Below, piece by piece: positions 12,796 through 26,033 of a stretch of DNA of 64,000 nt (position 1 is its first letter; each line of letters begins with the position of its first letter). Under the pieces are notes generated by a model. That model had not been told where the DNA came from and did not search any database. It saw nothing but the letters and a program-made list of their open reading frames with translations. Origin of the DNA: Sindora glabra (lineage: Eukaryota > Streptophyta > Magnoliopsida > Fabales > Fabaceae); assembly GCA_020226215.1 (NCBI GenBank), contig CM035236.1, forward strand, positions 52,451,057 through 52,515,056. Direction: 5' to 3'. The position numbers and the translations under genes are program-made.

Positions 12796-13205
12796 TGTTT
12801 TGGGTCAATAGGAGTTAATGTATATGACATTATTTATGATTTATGAATAAAATTTTGTGCTATGTTGTCATATTTGTGTACATTTTAGTTATAGCATATT
12901 TATAAAACATTTAAACCCTATCTTATAATTTTTAGGCATCTTAGGTGAATGTTAAGACCTATTATGCATAAATTTACATAGTCACATAAAGTTATGTAAA
13001 TCTTTTTTTGCATATATTGATAGTATTGCTTAATGAGGTATAGGTGTTTAGTATGTTGTAATGCTAATATCCATTCGGATATAGTATTTATATTATTAGA
13101 TACCTATGATCTCATTAGACCAATGGGTGTAAAAGTACCATTTTGTATTAACATTTATACTTTAGTGACCATTATTAATAAATTATGTATGCCTAAGTGG
13201 GAGAT
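12796..13205 (+). other. 3' non-coding tail of the copia remnant with polypurine tract
   Basis: Between the pol stop and the LTR. It ends in AAGTGGGAGAT (about 13,195-13,205), the polypurine tract typical of many plant copia elements immediately before the 3' LTR. Confidence 0.6.
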
Positions 13206-13590
13206 TATTAATAATTTTTTGTGAACTATACATAATTTATTAGTAAAAAGATTATTATTAATTAGGCCTTATGTATGTGACAATTTTATATAGGTATATG
13301 AGCACTTTGGCCCAATACTAGTAAATGGGTTTGGATCTTGTGATTGATGGGACCTAAAACTTAGATTGAGTAATATATAAAGGGGCCCTTACTTCATATA
13401 TCTTGAATTTTAAGTTTTTTGTTCCATCAGTGATACCTACTACATAGAGAGTGATAGGTTGCTAAAAGAGGAATTTCCTAATATATTAGTGTGAAAGCTT
13501 ATGCTTTGGATGCCTGATATGTATAAATTTCAAATATTATAAACAAATTTATAATTTTTTTCTTTCCTTTTTATCATACTACAATAGAAA
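13206..13590 (+). repeat. 3' LTR of the degraded copia element
   Basis: Starts right after the polypurine tract (TATTAATAAT, with the canonical TG start mutated to TA). It contains a plausible LTR promoter, TATATAAAGGGGCCC at about 13,373-13,387. The right end is uncertain and was placed near a CATACTACAATA segment. No 5' LTR was found, so the element is truncated. Confidence 0.5.
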
Positions 13591-16500
13591 GCCAAAATCA
13601 TGGTGAACAATTTTATTAAGTTTTCCTTTATCAAACTCATTTTATTAATGTCATTGTTGTTGTTACTACTTCTCTTAACCACTATCGTTGCATACCCTCG
13701 ACCAGACTAAACTACTAATTAGTGTTACAAAACTATGGAGTTATAATTGGTTTTGGTAGCAAAAAGACGCTTTTGGTCTTGATTTCGACAATCTACCATA
13801 TTTTTTAGTGCTAGTGAGCCATTAGCAACTTCCTTAAGTGGTAATCAGTTTTCCTATATAAAAATTTCTAATATTTTTGGCTAGGTGAGCATAAATCAAA
13901 AATTTTCATTTTATCATTATATTTTGATTACTTAATGTAGAATTAATAAAATAAGAATTTCATCCTCTAAAGTGTTAGAATAGCATACTTAGTGGATATC
14001 TTGATCATCAAAAATTAATATTTTTGGTGTTTGGAGCTTGATATGAAAAATCCATAATATATGTGATTTTTTATTCTTTCAAAAAGAGTTAAAAAATATT
14101 AGGAAATAAATGTGTGATTAGCTAAAGTAATGTGATTATGATTTCTCTAGATCATCAATATTTTTTTGCTTAAATGGCTTTGATATAAGAAATCTCCATA
14201 TATTAACATATTTTCACTTTTATGCTTTAACTTTAAAAAAAAAGAAATTTATGATCTACATCATTAAAATAACATGATTAAAGTTTAAAGCAAGATTTTT
14301 AGAATAAAAATTATCGTTACTATTATATTTATGATTTATCTTATAAATTAACCACTAAAAGGAAAAGTAAAATAGGTATGGTTGCTTTAGGATTCTTAGA
14401 TAAGATTACTTTGCAAATGTAAGTTTATAACTATGCTTAAATACTATTTAACTTAAATTTTCATATTTCTTATTTATTTTTCTTATAGATTATATATTTG
14501 TATAACTATAAAATTTAATGGATGTAGTTGGACATTCCAACTCGTATGAACATAGGAACCATGATTTAATTAGCTATCATTATGCCAAATATTATAGTTT
14601 TTGGTAGTGTTTCTTTTGTCCCATATGTTTTCTTATAAAATATAGTTAATTATCTCTTAGGGTTTATATTGTGAAGGCATAATATACGTTGTTGTTTGTT
14701 TAATAAATATATGACATTATATTCATGTAGGTAGAAATTGTATGATATTGAATGAATGTATGCAGCAATGCAATATAGGTGTGGCATTACTATTTGATTT
14801 CATAATTATGATAATGTTAATTAGTGGTAATGGAATGAATTACATTTGTATCCTATAATAGCATTGATGCCATCATTATGAATTATGTTTAAGATGTTGT
14901 AAAAAATGATTATATGAATGATGGAATTATTATTATGTTATGAATAAGAATATGTGAAATGCAATTCAAGGGAGCTGTGATTGGAGGTGATATAGCAACC
15001 AGTTAATAGTATCCCAATAGAGAAATAAGTAGCGTATAAGGTTGGTGCAGAAAGAATAAGGATAGAAAGATGAAAGGGTATAAGGTTAGTTTAGGAGTTA
15101 TAAGATGGATGTGTATCTTTATTCACTTTGTTGTTTAATATTATTATTGCTCCATCTATGTTACTAAAATAATTTCTCTTTATTATTATGAATGAAGTAT
15201 GTAGCTATTGGGTTATAAAGAACCCTTGGGTGCTATTACTTCAATGTGTATGAGATTTTTGAAATAAGTATGAGTAGAAAAAGTGCGATAGCTTGATTAT
15301 TATATGAGATAAAGTGCCAAGAATAAATGCTAGTAAAATCATTTAATAATATTTAATGAAATTATTCAGATTATTCTTGGTTAGCATTAATCATGATTCT
15401 TTTTATAAAAATACAATCATTTAATTTGTATAACTCATTCCTTTCTTATTTTAAATATTTATAGGAATTAACTTGAATATATCAAATTGTGTGACTTATG
15501 TGGAAGTCTAAGGCATTTTATAGAAAAATTAATAGTTGGGATTAGATATTGGATTAGAATTGTATCTAGTCTTGGTTATGTGTTGTATTTTATTTAGAAT
15601 TGTGTATAAATTACATTAGAAATTATCCTTTAGTTCTTAGATTGCTAATTTAAGATGAGTGACCCTTTTTAGTGTCTAAAAATAAGAGAATCTTTGTTTT
15701 TTTAATTTAAAAATATGCGCCATGTTTAGTTCTTATAAGGATAAGGTTGATCTTGTTAGGTCAAGGTCTGTGTGGTTAGTTAATAGGACTTGTGGAAATT
15801 GAAAAAGGTATTCTGTGCCAGTTATAATATGTGGCTAGTTGATTAGGCTTGTGAAAATTAGATAAGGCATTCCATGCCAATTACGATTAGGTTAAAATTA
15901 TGACAAGTTATTCAAACTATTCAAACTAATCTCATTAACACTCTAGAAATTTTTGCATTTATTCTTTGTGATCTCTCCTTAAACTAGGGTACAAATCCTA
16001 ACTTTCCAAGCTTTAAATCTACCTCACCACCATCGAGCTTTATGTAGTCACCACAAGTGGCTCCATTATCACTACTTTCGAATACTAATATCGCTCACAA
16101 TATTAAACAAAACACATAGTTACATGATATAATTGCTTAAGTAGGACTTTGTGAAAAGTTGAAACATTAAGGTTCCAATCAATGAAAAGTATCATTGTTG
16201 TTTAATAAGTTTAACTTCAACTTGATTTACAATTTGTAGATTCCATTTGATTTTAAGGTTACTTTATCTATAATTTTTTAATATTTTATTATTATTTTTA
16301 AATAACTTCAACCAATCTGCATCTTCATCTTTGTAATTTATTTAATTATATTGTTGTTTATTATATATATAACATGAATTATCCACCATGAAAAGGATTC
16401 TAATTTAGAATTGAAAATAAGAATGATTTCTAAACCTTGTCTAAACTATCTAATTGTTGTTTGGATAAGGAGACCTATATATTGAACAATTGTACCATTT

Positions 16501-17273
16501 TAGACAACTTTTAACTATTTATAACCAAAAAATTCAATTAAGAATGGTTTGAAGTGTAATTTTGATCAATTACAAAGGTTTTAGAAAAGTATTTAATTAA
16601 GAAGGATTAGATGGCTAGCAAATTGAACTTTATTGAACCCAAAAGTTGTACAACCCTACTAGGTTGAAGTATAATTGCTAATTGGTCTCTTAAATTAGGC
16701 TATAGATTTTGTCAATCTATTTGCTCCTCTATCAACTAAAAGTTTATCTCTTTCTTTTGGCCATAGAAAGATAAAGATCAAATCACTTCCATTATTGATG
16801 GTTAGACGAAATTGTCTACTTTAACAAACTTAAGATATATTTTTAAAAAGGATATATAAATTTGCTTTACAAATTGACAACAAAATAGATAAATAGATAA
16901 AACTGGTGATTTCTTTTTGAAAAATAAAAATACAAAAAAGGAAATTCAATAATAATGATCTAATTTATATTTAAAAATAATTTTAAAAATTGAAAAAAGG
17001 CATTAGCTATTCATTACTTTAAACACTTTATACATTGTACTAATGAATATAAATGACAAAATGAATAAAACTCTTATTAGCTAATAAGTAAATGTAATTT
17101 TAGATTATTTTAAACTAACATAATTTTATTAAAAAATATCTAATATGACATGCTATAATATACAACTTAATGTTATTTCATAGATGTATATTTAACATGT
17201 CTAAAACCATGTACACCTACTCTTGATGAGTCACATAATTTTTTAATTTAAAATATGATTTTCTTACTTTGAT
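13591..17273. other. AT-rich intergenic DNA, possibly containing an old LTR
   Basis: No protein motif recognised. A TGTTACAAAA at 13,723 and a TTAAAATTATGACA near 15,893 would suit the two ends of a gypsy-type LTR, and a 59-bp tandem repeat (15,771-15,888) is also LTR-like, but no target duplication supports it. The right end is the flank of the large gypsy insertion. Confidence 0.3.
15771..15888. repeat. Two tandem copies of a 59-bp unit
   Basis: The first copy begins TGTGGTTAGTTAATAGGACT and the second TGTGGCTAGTTGATTAGGCT. Both continue through a TGTGCCAGTTA/CATGCCAATTA segment. The copies are diverged but collinear. Confidence 0.65.
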
Positions 17274-19060
17274 TGTAACACCATTTATAATTTTATTTTG
17301 TAAAAAGAAATAATTAACTAATTATAATTGTAAGAATTAAAATTAATTTTTTTATATGGGATGGATAAATTATAGTAAGAAAATATTAATGAGATATCAA
17401 ATGCTAGAGAATAAATTAATTGAATGAAATTTAAGGTAGGATCCATGCATGAAAAAGTTAAAAAAGGAAGATGAAATCAAATATATAGAAGTTCAAAGTG
17501 TTTAGAGGTGATTAATTGAGTACAAAGGAGATTTAAGAAACTTTTTCCAAAATACCTTTGGCCATAATCCCATTTTTATTCTTAAAAGTAGTCACCTATC
17601 TCTATTTTTTTTATTAAAACCCATTCCACTCTCACCTTTTCAACTCCTCTCATCTTCCTAAACTATTTCTTAACCTTTTTCTTTAAATTAAACACAAAAG
17701 AGATTAAATCTCATCAAATTTTCATACAATCACAATAAAATCTCTTCTTGTTGAATTTTCCATCATGTTTTTAGTAGTATTTAGGCATTTTAGCTCAAAA
17801 TGGAAAGTTTAAGTCCTAACTTAAGAAATTCTAATTTTTAAATGATTAGGGCTGTTAAATCACAATTTCTCTTAGTCAGAATCTTCTCCATAATAGCCTT
17901 ACTTAGAATATTAAATTCAATTTATTTGGTTTAAGTAAAGGTTTCCAGATTTTTATTGAATATATAAGGAATATGCTAAATTTTGATGTTCGATTTAAAA
18001 CCTTTTTATTTTATTTTAATGTATTAATTATGCTTTTAATGATTGATGATGATAGGTATGTGATTTGTGGATCATAAATGCATTAGGATGGAATTTATGG
18101 CTAAATGAATAGTAAAATTACACAAGAAATATATATAGATGGTGCACTAGTCATCTATGTAGCCAACTATGGCTTAAAAGTTACTTTTTAGAGAGCTATA
18201 GTAAACTATATAGTTAACTACTAATTAAAAACTTTGGTTTTGGGAGGTTTGTAATCAACTACATAGTATGTAGTTAACTATGTTCCCTTTTCGTGGTTGG
18301 ATAGCCATCCATATAGTCGATTATCCTTTCCAAAATTAACGATTTATGATGTAAAAAAATTTAATTGAATTAAATAGTACATGATATTAAATATGGTTAC
18401 TTTGTCATGTTTGATGATAGAAATGAGATGTAAGGTCATGCAAAAAGGCATGGGAGTGCTATGAATTGAATTATGTGTTATTAATAAGATCAAATGCATT
18501 GATTTCATGAGAATTGAAATGAGGGCATTGTGATACATTTGATAAATTGAACACCAAATCAAGCAATGGCTTATAAGAGATAAGGTTAACATAAAGAGAT
18601 AAAGATAAACTTGGATGTTTGTTTACTAAGCTTTGGACCTACTTTTTCATGTTTTAATTTTATATTCTTAAGTTAAGTCTCTTATATTATTGCTTAAAAG
18701 TTAAATTCTTAAAAGCTCTTCGATATGGTAATTAGGTAGCTATAGTTTTTCTTTTTTAAGTGAATAAATATTAAAAGCTTTATTTTGAATAGGGTCAAGG
18801 ATAAAATAATAGAAATTTATTCCTTTTAAGGATGGTTAGGCTAACTTATCTTTAAGCTTAAATGAATTATAAGTAGGCTTAACTTCTTTTGTTATTGAAT
18901 CATATTTAATAAATGAAATCTTATTAATTTATCCTTAATGCATGGTTATTCCCCCCATAACCTGTATATGTTTAGTATGTAAATAAAGAATGTATGTTAG
19001 GTTAGTAAAAATCAAGTAATTAGGTTTTATACAAATTAAGATTAGGGTAAGGTCATGATA
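17274..19060 (+). repeat. 5' LTR of the gypsy element
   Basis: Starts TGTAACACC and ends GGTCATGATA, which aligns with GGTTATAACA at the end of the 3' LTR. Shared landmarks include GAGTACAAAGGAGATTTAA (17,518; 41,063 in the 3' LTR) and the CCATAATCCC/CCATAACATT segment. It carries a short array of palindromic GTAGTTAACTAY-like blocks at about 18,150-18,330. Confidence 0.85.
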
Positions 19061-19064
19061 AAGG

Positions 19065-19076
19065 TGGTATTAAAGC
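19065..19076 (+). other. Primer binding site of the gypsy element
   Basis: TGGTATTAAAGC differs at two positions (C to T, G to A) from TGGTATCAGAGC, the complement of the 3' end of initiator tRNA-Met. It lies 4 bp after the 5' LTR, where reverse transcription would begin. Confidence 0.8.
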
Positions 19077-19649
19077 ATAGTTTAGGTTTCTCTTATTGGA
19101 TGAGGCTCTTAGGTTATATATATACATATATATATACACTACTTGAATAGGTGTTAATTGAAATTATACTTATGTTATGTGTACACTGACTTATCATTAG
19201 TACCATTTTGCTAGACCCTCTAATGCTTATTGATATTGATGGTAAAGTTTATTTATAATAGAATGTTTAATGTTGTTTTAATCATTATTTGTTTGTTTGG
19301 AAGATCTCACGAATTAAGCAATGGTAAATATTATAAGCTAGCTATGAGCTAGAGAATTTGAGCATAAAAAGTCACTTATAGGTTCACTAGTTAAAAGTAG
19401 TAGATAAGAGCAGATAGAAGATAATGAGTAACAATTCCCTTTTTAGGCTACTAATTTCATGCCCCAAGTAATGAATTAAATCACTAAAGCTTTTCAATTA
19501 AAATGAAAGGCATAATCATCATAGAAATTAAAATGATTATAATAGGGATTATAATTATGGGAAGGAGTGTACTTATTCTAATAAGGGTGCCAAAAACTAA
19601 TTTTGAATAGTTCATAAGTTTCTAAAGTTAATGCTACCTAAGTACATCG

Positions 19650-20204
19650 GTACCAATATAAAAGTGGACCCTTACCAATTTTTTTTGGTAATACCCTTAC
19701 CAATTTTCAAATTAAATAAAATGGTTTGGCAAAATGCTATAAAGAATAAAGTTATTACTGATAAATCTTGTAGGCAAACAATTGGATGATGTGGTGCATT
19801 ATTGGTTCACTAGTGCCATCTAAAATAGAGATCCCTACTTGGCGCCTTTATCTTGGATGATTTTTCAAGAAAGCTTCATCAACTAATTCTCATCCTTAAA
19901 TGTATGCCAAGACAAAGTTTTAGAATTTGAATACCAAAAGTATGAGAGTTTGTTGATGGTATAATGCTCAGTTTACTCAATTATCTAAGTATATAGCCTA
20001 TTTAATCTCGATTGAAAGGGTCGAGGTGGAATAATTTGTTTATGACCTTTGCAATTTTTACTTCAAGTGGATTCATGTAAATAATGCAACCATCTAATAA
20101 CAAGCTCTAAAATACGCCTTGAGGCTTGATTTTAGGATTAGGAAGAAGTGTGAGAATGAGTTGCTCTTATAGGGAAGGAAGAGAAATAAGTTTAAAGGAT
20201 CAAG
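19650..20204 (+). pseudogene. Gypsy gag remnant, left part
   Basis: Translated in shifting frames, the region gives pieces of a gypsy capsid: a VPTWRLYLGWFF-like segment near 19,830, then YNAQFTQLSKYI near 19,960-19,995 and an ERVEVE-like segment. These match the family pattern of a tryptophan-rich capsid followed by EF-x-x-L-x-K-Y/F-A. Stops and frameshifts abound. The remnant is cut at 20,204 by the nested LTR element and resumes at 35,486. Confidence 0.65.
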
Positions 20205-20932
20205 TGTCATAAGCTGACAATTATAACAATCTGACAGGTAAACATGCTGAATTTGGATGAGACTTGATGAAAAAATCTAGCATGTTATAAAGGACCTATA
20301 GCTAAAATTTGAGATTAATTCAACTCGTATACTATTTTCCTTATTTTTCCTAATTTTAAAAGTATTTTAATAATATTGGCATGGTTTGACAATTCAAAGG
20401 AGTTTAAGAAGCCTATATTTGTGATCCTCACATTTTGTATCTTTATGTTGGTGTGTTTTTATAGAAATCAAACACTTAAAAATTTAAGAAAAATGGCTTA
20501 TGAAAATTCAAAAAAAGTATATCAACTCCTAACAGGAAAGCTTTTGCTTAAAATACTTCTTAAATGGGTGGAGTGTTAGAAAGGCCAATGGGGTGCTTGG
20601 ACACTAAGATAAAGACTTGACTGTGTTAGCTTATGGTCATCCCCCACACACTTAAAATTATAAAATAAGACATATACTAAGCAAATAGAGTGTACCTTTC
20701 CTTATTCAATCGTCTATTTTAAGCCATTATGCGCAAAAGCTTTATATGTAGGGTGATCTTATAGTTTAGTATGCATGGATACCTTAGTGGCATTTAATTA
20801 TAGCTTGTGGACTTGTGAGTTATCTTTACTAAGAATGCCATGAGTGGGTTTTAATAGGAAGACTAGCATGTACATTAAGAGTGGCAAGTATGCATTGTAT
20901 AATTTTAGCCTAAAAGTTACTTGCCTATGACA
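20205..20932 (+). repeat. 5' LTR of the non-autonomous element
   Basis: Starts TGTCATAAGCTGAC and ends CCTATGACA, two bases before the primer site. It aligns with the 3' LTR along its length, for example TTTGGATGAGACTTGATGAA here against TTTGGATGAGACTTGGTGAA there. Confidence 0.8.
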
Positions 20933-20934
20933 TT

Positions 20935-20946
20935 TGGTATCAGAGC
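20935..20946 (+). other. Primer binding site of the non-autonomous element
   Basis: TGGTATCAGAGC is a perfect 12-base complement of the initiator tRNA-Met 3' end, placed 2 bp after the LTR. Confidence 0.85.
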
Positions 20947-22557
20947 TCGATTTACGCTAAAAGGCTAAGATCAAATAAGTTACAATTGATTAAATGTGGC
21001 TTGTCTAATGTTATATAAGGGATATGCAAAGCAATCATTCTCAAACTTCATAGAGTAGTTGTTAAAGATTTAACTAAAGGGTGCAAGAGATTAAATCGAT
21101 TGAAAAGCTAGTGTGTAAGAGAATAATGCATTCAAGTGATTGTGGATTGGTGTATCAAGTGCAAGCATTTATGTTAGAAGGCTATCTTACTTGTATGCAA
21201 AAGACACAAGTTATATGCTTATTCATAGTAGTGGCATCAAAGGATGGAAACTACTATCTAGAAAGACAAGTGAATTGATAGCTAATCTAGTGGGAGGACC
21301 ACAATCTTGCCAAAAGGCTTGACTATTTTTTCTAAAGGATCGGTAGAGCTAAAGGGCAAAGACTTTAGTTGTGAAAAAATACATGATCACCGTTAGTGGA
21401 TACATCTTAAAGGATAGCACATTAAAGGAATATGTCAAGCAAATTACTACCGAAAGAGTAATCCAAAATAGTGTTAAGGCAGTTCAAAGGAATCATTCAT
21501 GTTACTTGAAGAGCATAGCCTGAAGGTTGAGCAAAGATTTTGACAAATTAATGCTATTTGCATAATCTATGGGTTAAATAAAGAGTGTTCAATTTTTTTA
21601 TATGATTCTTTAATATAATTGGCTAGGTTATGTAGTTACCTTACAGAATGGCAACAATCACTTGGAGGAATAATAACATACTAGCACTACATAATTGTAG
21701 AGTTGAAATACTTTATGGCAATGGCTATAAGTTCATGTTTGCTCTTGCACAGGCAAGGTGGAGCTCGAGCTAAAATGGAGGGTGCTTTATGCTTAGCCCT
21801 TTTCAAGAAGTTAAAATAGGGGAGCTATTAGAGGATGCATTCAAGTTAGGATTGCAAAAGCTTAAACATTGGTAAATGTTACTTTAGTTAAAGAGGTTAC
21901 AACAATTGCAATACTAGAAAGCATTAACTCTGAGTAGTTATGGTCACCAATGAGATATTAGATGGCATCGATTTAGAGAGGATTAGATGATCCAATTGAG
22001 TGTGAAAGTGACATTGTAAGGTGTTATGAAATGACTAAAAGCAAAGAAGTGGAGTTAAAAGCAAGGTTATAAGGCCTACGCGTAGATTAAATGTAAGTCT
22101 TAGATTTTGCATCGATGGGATGGGACATTAGGTGCAAGACACTTGTTAGTAAGTAGTTCAAAGTGTAAGGCATTAGTCATGAGTTATAGTGTTAGCACAT
22201 ACTTTTATTGTGAAATTGGCATTTGTGTAAATTGTAGAGGTAATAAGTACACAATTGCAAGGGCAATTACTTATTGGATGATTTATAAAGGTAATGAGTT
22301 CGTGAGAGCAAATAGAAAAGCAGTACTAGAAGGTGTTGGGACACTTTGAAAGGAGTCTATAGAGGTAGCCCTTTGAAAAATTTATGGAGGAAGCATTTAG
22401 TTAAAAGAATACCAATGTTGTGGAGTCGATAACCCAAATTTGAGATAAGGAACTTTCGTAGCACTCAAAAAGTTAAGCAGGTAGTAACTTAGAGGTGTAA
22501 GCTATAGACCACTATAAAGTTTCAAAAAAGTAAATAGATTCTTCATAGAGTTGTGTC
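20947..22557 (+). other. Internal region of the non-autonomous LTR element
   Basis: About 1.6 kb between the primer site and the copia insertion. Short ORFs (21,081-21,278 and 22,107-22,349) have no capsid, zinc-knuckle, protease or polymerase motif that I can recognise. It may be non-coding carrier RNA or a gag decayed beyond recognition. Confidence 0.5.
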
Positions 22558-24184
22558 TGTTAGGAATTCAGATTATTACATGTAGCGAAATTTCAAAATT
22601 TTGATCCGAATTCCACCTAGGATCCATGCAAAAAGCATAAATCAATGATTAGGATTTTACCTATTGGGCACTCGTGTTTCTACTGATCAAAACTTGAGAG
22701 CGGATGAATCAAACGCTAGCCGGATGGTATAGCATCTCTATGGTATCCACATGGAGTGAACAACAACCTCTCACCCTCTACGAATCTGCTAGGATGCATT
22801 TTTTTCTCTAGGAATTAGGATTGAATGTTTTCTGAGTGATTTAGGGTTTGTATGGAAGCTTTGAGCGTGTCATTCATGTGCTGCCCTTGAGCCCCTTTTT
22901 ATAGAATTTAAGCAAGCCACAATCCTAGTTCTACTAGGATAATGCTTCCAAAATCCTAATTACACTTAATAACTCATCTTATCCTTTTCTTAGAGATAAT
23001 GAAATATTATCTTATAATATAAATATCTTAATTATTAGATAATTGCATATAGTTATCAAATATCAAAATAATATTATCTCATAATATATTTATCCAATAT
23101 CTAATAACATAATTATTTGATATTACTTTAATATCAAATAATATCAAATAATATTATATATATATTATGTGAATAACACATTATTATTCTTAATAATAAT
23201 ATATAAATGCACGAAAATAAGTCCAATTAATTGGATATTAATATAATTAAAGTCCAATTAATTATTATCTTATTCCTACTCTTTTTATGTGACCTTGTAA
23301 GTTTTTACTACATTGACAATAACTTATTATTGAGCCATAGACAGTGAGTGGTATCTAGCAATACATCACTGCCACTCAAGTAGTAAGAGTATTTGTGATT
23401 CGACATTCACCTAATACATGATCAACGTTTTACATCATAATCCCTTTTGTAATAATATCCAAATTGAACTGGAGGCATGAAATGTATCATCCTCGTTAAT
23501 GTTCAATTTATATTTATGGATACTGAGTAGACTTAAAATAAATGATTAATATTACATATTAATTTAATTGAGCATGACCATGCATTTCTAAGTCTCACTC
23601 AATCAAGGGGCCCAAGGATATTTCTTTTTTATACAAGAGTAAGAAAATTCCATCTACATCACTCACTTCCCTTTGCACGATTTATGACACACCCAATCAG
23701 TGCCCTACTTGTCATCCTGATTAAAGGTGACATAGGATAATATTAAAGTGAGTAATTCCTCATGTAGGGAACCGTAGTGACTTCAGGTCAAAGGTTTATG
23801 TATATTTGTGATCATATGAGAATAACTTATGACACGTCTATCCATACAATATTTTCATAGTGGGTCAGTCCAGTACATTGTTCACTAGTAATGTACTCAT
23901 GTATTGACTTGATATCACATATTCATGATTCGTAATCATCAGTCACTATACATGCTAGTCTCGATGTATTATTACTATCCTTTCGTAATAATACTTAACT
24001 AGGGGCATTTTAGGAATAGCGAAGCTATTCCAAGGATAATTATTATATTAAGTTATAAATCACACAGAATAATAATAAAATTATGAGAATAAAATATAAT
24101 AATTAAATTGCCTAAAATAAAATATAATACATTGTATATTATTTTAATCATCTATATGATTAGTTCCTAGGACACACACTAACA
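22558..24184 (-). repeat. 3' LTR of the copia element
   Basis: 1,627 bp with TG and CA ends. It matches 30,132-33,226 apart from the solo LTR inserted there. On the minus strand it directly follows the polypurine tract at 24,185-24,195. Confidence 0.9.
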
Positions 24185-24195
24185 ATCTCCCACTT
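24185..24195 (-). other. Polypurine tract of the copia element
   Basis: On the minus strand it reads AAGTGGGAGAT immediately before the LTR, the usual plus-strand priming site of this class. Confidence 0.8.
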
Positions 24196-24212
24196 GGACT
24201 AAAGTCAATCAC

Positions 24213-24986
24213 TCATGTATCTAATACCAAGTGATATAGATGACCATCATGCTTTTTCTGCGCTAAAGGCTTTATCAGTGGGTCGGCGATATTATCATCA
24301 GTTGGTACTTTGCATATCTTCACATCTCCTTTATCGATGATTTCTCGAATAAGATGGAAACGCCTAAGTATATGTTTAGATCGTTGGTGAGATCTAGGTT
24401 CCTTGGCTTGTGCAATGGCTCCATTGTTGTCACAATAGAGATCCATTGGGTTTGCGATACTAGGAACAACGCCAAGTTTAGTAATAAACTTTTTGATCCA
24501 AACAGCCTCTTTTGACGCATCAGAGGCAGCAATATACTCAGCCTCTGTAGTAGAGTCGGCCACTGTTTCCTACTTTGAACTCTTCCAGCACACAGCACCA
24601 CCATTTAGGTTAAATACATAACCTAACTGCGATCTAAAGTCATCCTTCTCGGATTGGAAACTGGCATTAGTGTAACCTTTTACAACAAGTTCTTCCTCTT
24701 CTCCATATATTAAGAATGAATCCTTAGTCCTTCTTAAGTACTTAAGGATATTCTTAACGGCAGTCCAGTGAGGTTCACCTGGATTGGACTGGTACCTGCT
24801 TGTCATGCTTAAAGTATACGAGACATCAGGACGAGTACATATCATGGCATACATGATAGATCCAATTGTTGATGCATATGGTATCTTATTCATGCAGTCT
24901 TTCTCATCTTGTGTCGAAGGACACTGAGCTTTGGATAAATTTATGTCATGCGACATAGGCAAAAATCCTCTTTTAGATTCTTGCAT
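24213..24986 (-). pseudogene. Copia RNase H, broken by one stop
   Basis: RNase H removes template RNA during reverse transcription. The segment begins near the RT thumb (HDINLSKAQCPS ... KIPYASTIGSIMYAMICTRP) and continues through SRYQSNPGEPHW and LKYLRRTKDSFLIY. The catalytic region has D-to-N-like change GYTNASFQS where copia elements usually read G-Y-x-D-A-x-F. A TAG stop near 24,572 replaces the CAG expected before ETVADSTTEAEYIAA. The end holds DLYCDNNGAIA, an HILRRFHLIRE segment and NIADPLIKPL, a changed form of the IADPLTK hallmark. The two halves (24,213-24,569 and 24,570-24,986) are in the same frame. Confidence 0.9.
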
Positions 24987-26021
24987 GTTAAATTATTTTA
25001 ACACTTTATCTATGTATGTACTCTGACTTAGGCCAAGCAATTTTCTTGATCTATCTCTATAGATTTTAATACCTAGTATATAGGCAGCTTCACCTAAGTC
25101 TTTCATCGAGAAACAATTCCCTAACTAAATCTTTACTGTTTGCAGTGTAGGGATATCATTTTCGATGAGTAGTATGTCATCCACATACAATACAAGGAAA
25201 ATAATTGTGCTCTCACTAACCCTTTTGTAAACATAAGATTCATCTTCATTTTTGATGAAACTAAATTCTTTGATTACCTCATGAAAACAAAGATTCCAAC
25301 TCTGTGAAGCTTGCTTTAATCCATAAATGGATCGTTATAACTTACATACCTTTCCAGTAGTTTCAAGAATGACAAAACCCTCGGGTTGTGTCATGTACAC
25401 ATCCTCAAGGAGCTTTTCATTAAGAAAAGCAGTTTTGACATCCATCTGCTAGATTTCGTAATCATAAAAAGCTGTAATAGCAAGCAAAATTCGGATGGAT
25501 TTAAGCATGGTAACTGGGGAATAGGTCTCATCATAGTCTATACCATGAACTTGCCTATAACCTTTTGCGACTAATCATCCCTTAAAGGTTTGCACATTAC
25601 CATCCATGTCGGTTTTCTTCTTGAAAACCCATTTGCACCTAATAGGTTTTACCCCTTCAGGTGGATCAACCAAAGTCCAGACTTGGTTAGTATACATGGA
25701 ATCCATCTCAGATTTCATGGCCTCAAGCCACTTCTTAGAGTTTGGCCCTTTTATAGCTTCTTGGTAAGTTGTAGGCTCATCTTGATCCATAAGCAAAACA
25801 TCACCATTTTGAGTCACAAGAAATCCATATCTCTCAGGCTCATGGCGTATCCTACCAGACTTACGTGGGCCTTGTGTTACTTGAGCTAGTTCCTGATCCA
25901 CAATATCTTGTGGTCTTTTTTCAAGCTCTATTATAGGTTCAGTGTTACTTTGTGAATCTCGCACTTCTTCGATTTCTACTTTCCTCCCATAGTTTTTCTT
26001 AGAGATAAATTCTCTTTCCAA
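24987..26021 (-). pseudogene. Copia reverse transcriptase, broken
   Basis: Copies element RNA into DNA in the virus-like particle. After a linker that includes PRKSGRIRHEPERYGF, the fingers begin at about 25,745 (KKWLEAMKSEMDSMYTNQVW) and continue through PIRCKWVFKKKTDMDG. An in-frame TGA near 25,572 follows TFKG where the family has an Ala-Arg pair, consistent with CGA to TGA. The palm then shows the QMDVKTAFLN motif near 25,440. The intact catalytic YVDD is at 25,176-25,187 within FLVLYVDDILL. Further stops occur near 25,345, 25,450 and 25,120. All the core motifs remain recognisable, so inactivation is by scattered point changes. Confidence 0.9.
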
Positions 26022-26033
26022 AAAAATACCAAT

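Noticed and set aside
13723..15905. Possible gypsy solo LTR with TGTTACA start
   Set aside because: No target duplication or aligned partner LTR was found, so it was kept as unassigned DNA.
25590..25889. Plus-strand ORF of 99 residues in the copia region
   Set aside because: Antisense shadow of the copia reverse transcriptase.
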